Position numbers and translations under genes: made by a program
Notes under the pieces: model-generated
Seen by the model: only the letters and a program-made list of their open reading frames with translations
Databases searched by the model: none
What the model was told of the DNA's origin: nothing
Source: CAZQVN01 sp964596775
GTDB lineage: Bacteria; Eisenbacteria; RBG-16-71-46; JABDJR01; JAWXBZ01
Direction: 5' to 3'
DNA length: 8,021 nt
Assembly: GCA_964596775.1 (NCBI GenBank)
Contig: CAZQVN010000101.1
Coordinates: forward strand, 1-8,021
Part shown: positions 1-6,046 of the stretch, piece after piece
Position numbering within the stretch: the first letter of the stretch is position 1
Layout of the letters: each line of letters begins with the position of its first letter

Positions 1-28
1 GCGGGTGAACGCCGCAAACCGGGCCGGC

Positions 29-1459
29 CTATCGGAACATCCGCTCCAGCGAGACAGACGACGATGCGCTGATTCCGTAGGTCGACTTGAGCGCATTGAT
101 GCTGGCCACGAGGAGCTGTTCGGTCAGGAACGGGTTGTGGGTCGGCGAGCCCTTCTTTCGGGCCAGGTCCGCATTGAACCACGCGCCGTCCGCCACCGTG
201 AACGTTCCGTCGGTCAAATTGAATTCGCCGGGCGGAACGAGCGTCAGCAGGCGGTCGATTTCGGTGGCCAGGGTCGTCATGCGCTGATTGGCCGTGAGGA
301 AAGCCGAACGAGCCGATGCCTGCGTCCCGTGGCATCCGCTCTGCACGCACGACTGGAAAGAGCGCTGGAGAATCTCGCACTCCTCATCGGGCAGGGGAAC
401 GCCGTTCTCGTCCAGGCAGGGCACCGCCTTGAACAGGTGACCCGTGGCGTTGAAGACGAAGTTCCCGGTGGCCGGATCGGTGACCGTGAACTGGGACACG
501 TGGCAGGAGGCGCACAGTTTCGGGTTTCCGGAAGTGCCGTGCGTGGCCACGATCCGGTCGACCTCGGGCTCGAACCCCGGAGGCCACCATCCGGCCTCGC
601 CGAGAAGCAGCGGGCCTTCGGGCGCGTGCGGGCCGCGGATTCTCTGGGCGGTCACTTCCGGATTGGACCGGCGGTTGTGGCACTTCATGCACAGGTTCAC
701 GTTTTCGTCGGGGACATCGATCGGGAAGCGGAGCTGAGCGTCGTTGGTTTTCGAATGCGGATCGTGGCACACGGCGCAGGTGATGCCGACATGCTGGGCC
801 TGCGGGTCGTTCTTTTCCTTGTAGTTGGCGGTCACGCCCCAGGCCGCCAGCGCGCCCTGCCCCGAGTGGCAGCTCACGCAGTAGGACGACGAATTGTTTA
901 GGGCGCTGCTCACCCCCATGGCGTGACCGGACTTCGCCCATTCGTCCGCAAACCCGTGATGGGCGCCGGTGTGGCATTCCGCGCACGTCTGGCTCGCCTC
1001 ATCCATGTCGAAGATCGCGATCGACGCCAGCGGCTGCGACGCATCCGGGTTGGTCACGTGACCCAGGCCGGGTCCGTGGCAGCTCTCACACTGCACATCG
1101 TGATAACGGGCGTCCTTGACCGCGTCGTAGCCGACGAGGCCGGTCGTGGGATTGCCGTTCGCTCCGGTGGCGTGACAGGTTTCGCAGAATTCGCGGGAGT
1201 GACCGGACGCCACCAGCGTTTCCCACGCATCCGCATGACCGGTGCCCACCCAGCGGGCCTGCTGTCCGACGTGGCAGTTGCCGCAGACCGTGAGCTTCTT
1301 GTCCTGTTCGTCGTAGCCGAGAAACCCCTGGGCGGCGGGAGGAGGATCGGTGAAGAGGACGCGTTCGACGAAAATCGTCTTTTCGTCCGTGCAGGAAGAC
1401 AGTGCACCGAGGAGAATCAGGGCGGGAATCGAGAACCGAAAAAACGTAAGCGAGTTCAT
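29..1459 (-). CDS. Lipoprotein multiheme cytochrome c (eight CXXCH plus one CX4CH), cytochrome c554-like N-terminus
   Basis: Predicted 476-residue electron-transfer protein anchored outside the cytoplasmic membrane. A short lipoprotein signal ends in the lipobox LSSC with Cys23 as lipidation site. Haem-binding CXXCH motifs begin at residues 59, 92, 124, 159, 194, 228, 257 and 316, and a ninth site of CX4CH type (CVQSGCH) spans 371-377. The stretch around 59-134, including QCESCHGPG, resembles the cytochrome c554/c' family. The region 228-320 has paired CXXCH motifs and a conserved-looking RGPHAPEGP segment. The C-terminal 100 residues are haem-free and helical; THNPF near 441 supplies a plausible distal His ligand, as in other multihaem cytochromes. 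The start at 1459 was chosen because GGAGG lies 4 nt upstream and the signal peptide begins there; the frame stays open to 1660, but that extension looks non-coding. The gene is divergent from the resB-ccsA operon that would mature it. Electron partner and final location (periplasm, outer membrane or cell surface) cannot be read from the sequence. I recognise no specific named cytochrome. Confidence 0.93.
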   Translation of the reverse strand: MNSLTFFRFSIPALILLGALSSCTDEKTIFVERVLFTDPPPAAQGFLGYDEQDKKLTVCGNCHVGQQARWVGTGHADAWETLVASGHSREFCETCHATGANGNPTTGLVGYDAVKDARYHDVQCESCHGPGLGHVTNPDASQPLASIAIFDMDEASQTCAECHTGAHHGFADEWAKSGHAMGVSSALNNSSSYCVSCHSGQGALAAWGVTANYKEKNDPQAQHVGITCAVCHDPHSKTNDAQLRFPIDVPDENVNLCMKCHNRRSNPEVTAQRIRGPHAPEGPLLLGEAGWWPPGFEPEVDRIVATHGTSGNPKLCASCHVSQFTVTDPATGNFVFNATGHLFKAVPCLDENGVPLPDEECEILQRSFQSCVQSGCHGTQASARSAFLTANQRMTTLATEIDRLLTLVPPGEFNLTDGTFTVADGAWFNADLARKKGSPTHNPFLTEQLLVASINALKSTYGISASSSVSLERMFR

Positions 1460-1467
1460 GGAGCCTC

Positions 1468-1479
1468 CGCAAGCTTGCG
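1468..1479. repeat. Perfect 12-bp palindrome abutting the cytochrome ribosome binding site
   Basis: CGCAAGCTTGCG reads identically on both strands. Read on the cytochrome (minus) strand, its last G is the first G of the GGAGG ribosome binding site at 1468-1464. A third copy of the half-site lies upstream in the same leader (CTTGCG on the minus strand, 1536-1531). It could be a DNA operator for a dimeric regulator or part of an RNA fold. Both roles are inferred; only the symmetry is seen. Confidence 0.5.
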
Positions 1480-1736
1480 AAAGGTCGGGAACCGCTGACG
1501 CGCACATTTTGACATGGACCATCCCGGAAACGCAAGACATACAGGACGCTTTTTCGAATCGGGCGGCAGCCCCTCCCCGCGACCGGATCCGCGGCAGCCG
1601 CGCTGTTCCGCTGCCCTTTTCCGGCACGGAGTTCCTTATTCCCAACCTGACGGACGTCATACCCTCCCGGGCGGAGAACAGGTACCATACCGGGGTAAGA
1701 GAAAACCCAAACCCCGCCGGTCCCCGGGGCGTCTCA

Positions 1737-1763
1737 ACCGGAGAGCCGGATTCGCTCTTCGGT
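1737..1763 (+). promoter_or_regulatory. Stem-loop in the 5' region of the lipoprotein-resB-ccsA operon
   Basis: ACCGGAGAGC (1737-1746) pairs with GCTCTTCGGT (1754-1763) through ten base pairs, one of them G·U, around a 7-nt loop. It ends 62 nt before the lipoprotein start codon and has no downstream T run, so it is not an obvious terminator. If transcription starts upstream it would sit in the leader and could affect mRNA stability or translation. The function is unknown. Confidence 0.4.
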
Positions 1764-1825
1764 GTCCGGGGCCTTTAGGCAGCGTTCCGGACCAACCATG
1801 GGCTCGAAGGCCCTCAAAAAGGCAG

Positions 1826-2971
1826 ATGAAACTGAAAACGAGATTCGTTACGCCACGCGACCATGCCGTTTCCCGATCGATCACCGGTTTCTTCCTCCTG
1901 GTTCTCTGCACGGCGGCTGCCGGCTGCCAGAAAGCCCAGGTCGAAAGCTACACCGTTCCGGCAGAACGGAAGGGGGCCGCGGCTCAGACCCAGCTCCCGG
2001 CCGGGCATCCCGACGTGGGGACCTCCGCCGGACAGCCCGCGGGCGCCCCCGCCTGGACATTGCCGGCCGGATGGACGGAACTCCCGGGGAGCGGCATGCG
2101 CTTTGCCACTATAGTTGTGGAGCAGGGGGAGAAGCCGCTCGAGATCCGGGTGACCCCGCTGTCCCTGATGGCGAAGGATCCGCTCGAGAACGTGAACCGG
2201 TGGCGCGGCCAGATCGGCCTGAACCCGATCGGGCAGGACGAACTCGGCTCGGTGATGACGTCGATCGTCGTGGACGGGCATCCCACCGAGATCGTGAACA
2301 TGAAGGGGCCCGCGGTCGACGGCGCGCCCCCGCAGCAGGTGCTGGCCGCCATCATGACCGGCGAGTCACAGGTCTGGTTCTTCCTCCTGATGGAGGAGGC
2401 GTCCCGCGTGTCGCGCCATGCCGCCGATTTCGAGGCGTTCGTCCGCGGCGTCCGGTTTCCGGCGTCCGCCGCCGGCGACATGGCCGCGGCGACCGGTTCC
2501 GACATGTCCGGTTCCGGCATGACGATGCCCCCCGCCGCCGGCGGCGAAACGATGATCTGGAAGGCCCCAGCCGGCTGGGTGCAGGATGCGGAAGCCAGCG
2601 GACCGCGGGTGGCCACGTTCCACCTGGCCGATCCCGCCGGCGAGGTCGCCATCACCCGGTTTCCGGGGGATGTGGGGGGGCTTTTGGCCAACATCAACCG
2701 CTGGCGGAACCAGCTCGGGCTGTCCCCCGTTTCGGATCCGGCCGAGCAGCCGTCGGAGGCGATCCAGGTGGCCGGCACCGCGGCCCGGCTCTTCGACCTG
2801 AGCGGTGCCGGAAAGGAGTCCGACCGGCAGAGGATGTACGTGGTGTTCCTGACCCGGTCCGATATGAGCTGGTTCATCAAGATGACCGGCCCCCACGCCC
2901 TGCTCGGGGCCAATGAAAAAGCGTTCCGCGAGTTCCTCGGAACGATCCAGCTCGAGAGCGGGGGGCGATGA
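1826..2971 (+). CDS. Two-repeat lipoprotein of unknown function, first gene of the resB-ccsA operon
   Basis: A 381-residue predicted lipoprotein: a basic N-terminus, a hydrophobic stretch at about 20-31, then TAAAGC with Cys34 as the likely lipidated residue. A Pro/Ala-rich linker follows. Two copies of one domain make up the rest, at about 77-212 and 244-376. Both begin with a W-x-x-PAGW element (77-83, 245-251) and contain the same core, NVNRWRGQIGLNP (122-134) in copy 1 and NINRWRNQLGLSP (289-301) in copy 2. A Met/Gly/Ser-rich linker (about 213-243) joins them. There are no catalytic motifs, haem sites or cysteines beyond Cys34 (and Cys28 in the signal). The start at 1826 was chosen for the signal peptide; its ribosome site is poor (AAAGG at 1818-1822, only 3 nt away). 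The stop overlaps the resB start as ATGA, implying translational coupling. Similar single domains are, from memory, found as hypothetical proteins in Planctomycetes and relatives. A role in cytochrome c assembly is inferred from context only. Confidence 0.85.
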   Translation: MKLKTRFVTPRDHAVSRSITGFFLLVLCTAAAGCQKAQVESYTVPAERKGAAAQTQLPAGHPDVGTSAGQPAGAPAWTLPAGWTELPGSGMRFATIVVEQGEKPLEIRVTPLSLMAKDPLENVNRWRGQIGLNPIGQDELGSVMTSIVVDGHPTEIVNMKGPAVDGAPPQQVLAAIMTGESQVWFFLLMEEASRVSRHAADFEAFVRGVRFPASAAGDMAAATGSDMSGSGMTMPPAAGGETMIWKAPAGWVQDAEASGPRVATFHLADPAGEVAITRFPGDVGGLLANINRWRNQLGLSPVSDPAEQPSEAIQVAGTAARLFDLSGAGKESDRQRMYVVFLTRSDMSWFIKMTGPHALLGANEKAFREFLGTIQLESGGR

Positions 2972-4167
2972 ATCCGGTTTCGAAAAGCATTCTGGCCACG
3001 CTGTCCTCCATCCGGTTGACGGTGATCCTGCTCGGCCTGTCGATTTTCCTGATCTTCGCCGGCACCTGGGCGCAGATCGACCTGGGGATCTGGACGGTCC
3101 TCAAGCTCTATTTCCGGTCGTTCCTCGTCTGGATTCCGTTCCAGATCTTTCTCCCGCGGGACATGAACATTCCGGGCGCGATCCCGTTTCCCGGCGGCTA
3201 CGTGCTCGGCGGCCTGCTGATGATCAACCTGGTGACGGCGCACGCGGTCCGGTTCAAGTGGCAGTGGAAGCGCGCCGGCATTCTCCTCGTGCACTTCGGC
3301 CTGATCCTCCTCATCGTCGGGGAACTGGTGACGGCGCTCTTCGCCAATGAAAACAACATGACGATCATGGAAGGGGAAACCGTCAACTTCGCCGAGGACA
3401 TCCGCGAGGTGGAGCTGGCGATCGTCGACCGCTCGGATCCGGACGTGGACCGGGTCGTCGTGGTGCCCCAGTCCCTCCTGTCGAGACAGCGGAGCGTCCG
3501 TGATCCGGCGCTCCCCTTCGACATCGACGTGCAGCACTTCTACTCCAACGCGGACCTCGTGGGTCTTCCCGACGATTCGGACGCCCCGCTCGGCGCGGAT
3601 CAGGGGGTGGCCACCGATCTCCGCGTCGTGGCCATGCCGCGACCGGTGGCCAGCGGCACCGACCGCGACCGCAGCGACCTGCCGGCCGCCTACGTCAGCT
3701 TCAGCAAGGACGGCAGGACCCTCGGCACCTGGCTCGTGTCGCTCTACTTTTCCCTGATTCCCGAGCCCGTGCACCAGCAGGTCGTGGTGGACGGGAAGCC
3801 GTACTTCATCAGCCTGCGGCACAAGAGGGCGTACAAGCCGTACGAGATGACCCTCATCGACTTCCGCCACGACAAGTATCTCGGAACGGACACGCCGATG
3901 AACTACTCCAGCGACGTGCGCCTGGTCGACAGGTCGAACAACGAAGACCGCGAAGTCCGGATCTACATGAACAACCCGCTGCGCTACCGCGGCGAGACGT
4001 TCTACCAGTCCAGCTTCAAGAGCGGCGACACCGGCACCGTTCTCCAGGTCGTCCGCAATCCCGGCTGGCTGCTTCCCTACATCGCCTGCCTGATCGGCGC
4101 CCTCGGCATGACCGTACATTTTGGAGCGGGCCTGGCCCGGTTCCTGAGAAGAGGTCGAAAAACATGA
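2968..4167 (+). CDS. resB: ResB-like (Ccs1/CcsB-type) System II cytochrome c biogenesis protein
   Basis: A 399-residue membrane protein that with CcsA forms the System II complex delivering haem to the outer face of the membrane and attaching it to CXXCH motifs of apocytochromes. Membrane segments are visible at about 15-35, 77-95, 103-124 and 366-390, with a large extracytoplasmic domain at about 125-365 between the third and fourth, the usual ResB layout. The SSIRLTVILLGL opening and the late motifs YKPYEMTLIDFRHDKY (289-304) and NNPLRYRGETFYQSSF (335-350) are typical ResB signatures. Histidines at 92, 109 and 384 lie in or near membrane segments and are candidate haem ligands; which ones act cannot be settled here. 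It is somewhat shorter than the Bacillus protein. The start overlaps the lipoprotein stop and the stop overlaps the ccsA start, both as ATGA. The ribosome site is a weak G-rich run ending at 2966, so expression probably depends on coupling from upstream. The thiol-reducing partners (CcdA, ResA/CcsX) are not in this window. Confidence 0.95.
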   Translation: MNPVSKSILATLSSIRLTVILLGLSIFLIFAGTWAQIDLGIWTVLKLYFRSFLVWIPFQIFLPRDMNIPGAIPFPGGYVLGGLLMINLVTAHAVRFKWQWKRAGILLVHFGLILLIVGELVTALFANENNMTIMEGETVNFAEDIREVELAIVDRSDPDVDRVVVVPQSLLSRQRSVRDPALPFDIDVQHFYSNADLVGLPDDSDAPLGADQGVATDLRVVAMPRPVASGTDRDRSDLPAAYVSFSKDGRTLGTWLVSLYFSLIPEPVHQQVVVDGKPYFISLRHKRAYKPYEMTLIDFRHDKYLGTDTPMNYSSDVRLVDRSNNEDREVRIYMNNPLRYRGETFYQSSFKSGDTGTVLQVVRNPGWLLPYIACLIGALGMTVHFGAGLARFLRRGRKT

Positions 4168-5942
4168 CAGACCCCGTTCACCGTTCCGGATTCCGGCTCG
4201 ACACCTGGCTTCCCCTTCTGCTGCTCGCGATCGGCGTGGCCTACGTGGCCTCCGGTTTCCTCCCCCCGCGCGAGAAGGGCGCGTTCCACCTGAACGCGTT
4301 CGGCCGGCTCCCGGTCGTTTCGCAGGGGCGCATCAAGCCGATGGACACGCTGGCCCGGACCAGCCTCATGGTCCTGTCGAACAAGCAGACGTTCTGGCTG
4401 GACGGAGAGCACGGCACGTCCGACCGGGAGCGGAAGAAGGGGCATACGAAAACCCCGGCGATCCACTGGCTGCTCGACGTCATCGCCCGGCCGCAGCTGG
4501 CCCGTTCGTACGAGGTGTTCCGGATCGACCATCCGGATGTGCTGAGCCTCGTCCACGCCACGACCGAACGGAAGTATTTTTCCCTCGACGAGATCATGGA
4601 CCACCAGGATGTCCTGCTCCGGCAGTTCGAGCTGGCCCAGAAGGTCGACCGGAACGACTGGACCCCGTTCCAGCGCCAGCTCATGAACCTGCACGACAAG
4701 CTCTCGCTCTATTTTTCCATCGAGGCGGCTCCCGGCCTGTTGATCATTCCGCCGCCGTCGCCGGACGCGGACTGGACGTCGCTGGAAGCGCTGCGGAGCC
4801 AGGGGCGTCCGCCGGGCGACGCGAACTCCTACGCCGAGTCGATGATGGGCGTGTTCGTGGCCTGGAAGCAGCAGGACGGCGCGGCGTTCAACGCGGAGGT
4901 CCAGTCGGCCGCCGATATCCTCGCCCGGACCCAGGCAAAGCCGATGGAGCGGGTAAACTACGAGGCGTACTTCAATCACATGGCTCCGTTCATCCTGTCC
5001 ATGGGGCTCTACGTGCTGATCTTCACGCTGGCCTGCCTGTCCTGGCTCCGGCTGTCCGGCCCGCTGTCGCGGGCCGCGCTCTGGATCCTCGTGCTGGCTC
5101 TCTGCGTGCACACGATCGGCCTCGTGTCCCGGATCTACATCCAGGGGCGGCCGCCGGTCACGAACCTCTACTCCTCGGCGATCTTCGTCGGGTGGGGGGG
5201 TGCGGTTCTCGGGCTGTTTCTCGAGCGCTTCTACAGAAACGGCATCGGCGCGGTCACCGCGTCGGGCCTGGGGTTCCTCACGCTCCTCGTGGCCCACAAC
5301 CTGTCCATGGACGGCGATACGATGACGATGATGCAGGCCGTGCTGGACACGAACTTCTGGCTGGCCACCCACGTCGTCGTCATCACGATGGGTTACGGAG
5401 CCACGTTCCTGGCCGGCTTCCTGTCCATCCTGTTCATCCTGCGCGGCGTGTTCACGAAGGGGCTGGACAAGGCCGTGGCCTCGGGGCTGGTCCGGATGAT
5501 CTACGGGATCATCGCGTTCGCCACGCTGTTCAGTTTCGTGGGCACCATCCTCGGCGGGATCTGGGCCGACCAGTCGTGGGGCCGCTTCTGGGGGTGGGAC
5601 CCCAAGGAAAACGGCGCCCTGCTGATCGTGCTCTGGAACGCGCTGATACTCCACGCGCGCTGGGGCGGGCTCGTGCGCCAGCGCGGAATCGCGGTGCTCG
5701 GCGTGGCCGGCAACATCGTCACGAGCTGGTCCTGGTTCGGCACGAACATGCTCGGCGTGGGGCTGCACGCCTACGGGTTCATCGACTCGGCGCTGTTCTG
5801 GATGATGGTCTTCGTGCTGTCGCAGCTGGCGATCATGGGGATCGGCCTGATTCCGCTGCGCCACTGGCGGAGCCCGGCGGTCCAGGCGTACGACAAGGAG
5901 TTCACGGCTTCGAGTAAAGAGGGACACGCGAAGCCGGCGTAG
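4164..5942 (+). CDS. ccsA: CcsA-type haem-handling protein with WWD domain and long N-terminal extension
   Basis: A 592-residue polytopic membrane protein of the CcmC/CcmF/CcsA haem-handling family, the partner of ResB in System II. The C-terminal core (about 272-565) has roughly eight membrane segments. The tryptophan-rich haem-presenting motif is at 472-481 (WGRFWGWDPK, followed by EN). Flanking extracytoplasmic histidines are His403 (LATHVV) and His535 (GVGLHAYGF); His316 (CVHTIGL), before R..IQGRPPVTNLY, fits the conserved membrane histidine. Residues 1-270 hold one membrane segment (about 15-32) and a roughly 240-residue hydrophilic extension starting LPVVSQGRIKPMDTLAR. That makes it about twice the length of a minimal CcsA; to my knowledge this long form occurs in Bacteroidetes, Planctomycetes and relatives. 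The start overlaps the resB stop (ATGA), and GAGG at 4151-4154, 9 nt upstream, is a good ribosome site. It is the last gene of the operon, followed by a strong hairpin. In some lineages ResB and CcsA are fused; here they are separate but coupled. Confidence 0.95.
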   Translation: MTDPVHRSGFRLDTWLPLLLLAIGVAYVASGFLPPREKGAFHLNAFGRLPVVSQGRIKPMDTLARTSLMVLSNKQTFWLDGEHGTSDRERKKGHTKTPAIHWLLDVIARPQLARSYEVFRIDHPDVLSLVHATTERKYFSLDEIMDHQDVLLRQFELAQKVDRNDWTPFQRQLMNLHDKLSLYFSIEAAPGLLIIPPPSPDADWTSLEALRSQGRPPGDANSYAESMMGVFVAWKQQDGAAFNAEVQSAADILARTQAKPMERVNYEAYFNHMAPFILSMGLYVLIFTLACLSWLRLSGPLSRAALWILVLALCVHTIGLVSRIYIQGRPPVTNLYSSAIFVGWGGAVLGLFLERFYRNGIGAVTASGLGFLTLLVAHNLSMDGDTMTMMQAVLDTNFWLATHVVVITMGYGATFLAGFLSILFILRGVFTKGLDKAVASGLVRMIYGIIAFATLFSFVGTILGGIWADQSWGRFWGWDPKENGALLIVLWNALILHARWGGLVRQRGIAVLGVAGNIVTSWSWFGTNMLGVGLHAYGFIDSALFWMMVFVLSQLAIMGIGLIPLRHWRSPAVQAYDKEFTASSKEGHAKPA

Positions 5943-5970
5943 CGGGCGACTCCGGATCGTGAAATTCGAA

Positions 5971-6022
5971 CGAAAGGGGTTCCGGCCGGGGCGCACGCCA
6001 CCTCCGACCGGAACCCCTTTCG
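5971..6022. terminator. Probable bidirectional terminator hairpin between convergent genes
   Basis: The arms 5971-5989 (CGAAAGGGGTTCCGGCCGG) and 6004-6022 pair over 19 positions with a single mismatch (5986/6007) around a 14-nt loop. The site is 29 nt after the ccsA stop and 25 nt before the end of the minus-strand gene's stop codon. AAA/TTT pairs lie at the base of the stem on both strands, but no long T run follows on either. Position and stability support a shared terminator. An mRNA 3' stabiliser is the alternative. Confidence 0.75.
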
Positions 6023-6046
6023 CCTCATTGCGGACCGTCCCTGCCG

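Larger units (their letters stand above)
1460..1825. promoter_or_regulatory. Divergent intergenic region between the cytochrome gene and the lipoprotein-resB-ccsA operon
   Basis: This 366-bp stretch separates two divergent genes and must hold the promoters for both. I see no convincing small gene in it. A TTGACA hexamer occurs at 1509-1514 on the plus strand, but no -10 box follows at 16-18 nt. On the minus strand AATAAG at 1640-1635 is only a weak -10 candidate without a matching -35. Structured elements are a 12-bp palindrome (1468-1479), a 9-bp direct repeat GCGGCAGCC at 1563-1571 and 1591-1599, a short hairpin CGCGG/CCGCG at 1590-1602 and a stronger hairpin at 1737-1763. I could not match either leader to a riboswitch class I know, including the GEMM (cyclic dinucleotide) class found upstream of some multihaem cytochromes. 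Confidence 0.6.

Noticed and set aside
5..901. A 298-codon plus-strand open frame opposite the cytochrome
   Set aside because: It is antisense to a gene with nine haem motifs and has no supporting features.
1509..1514. Perfect TTGACA (-35 consensus) on the plus strand
   Set aside because: There is no -10-like hexamer 16-18 nt downstream, and the lipoprotein start is over 300 nt away. Probably chance.
1460..1560. A GEMM-type cyclic dinucleotide riboswitch ahead of the multihaem cytochrome
   Set aside because: I looked because such riboswitches precede cytochromes in Geobacter, but the conserved core sequences of that class are not present on the minus strand.
1460..1660. N-terminal extension of the cytochrome to a start at 1660
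   Set aside because: The extra 67 residues precede the lipoprotein signal and would bury it. The internal ATG at 1459 has GGAGG at good spacing.
1783..1791. The 9-mer CGTTCCGGA shared between the operon leader and the HYR leader hairpin (7877-7885)
   Set aside because: The same 9-mer also occurs inside ccsA (4182-4190), so it is more likely compositional than a shared operator.
2674..2680. Seven-G runs in the lipoprotein gene (2674-2680) and ccsA (5194-5200) as phase-variation sites
   Set aside because: Both runs encode in-frame Gly-Gly within conserved-looking segments in a genome full of G runs. Slippage is possible, but nothing else suggests phase variation.
1984..4119. A 711-codon open frame on the minus strand opposite the lipoprotein and resB
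   Set aside because: It is antisense to two well-supported genes, is very rich in Arg/His/Asp/Glu/Gly typical of a high-GC shadow frame, and has no recognisable domain.
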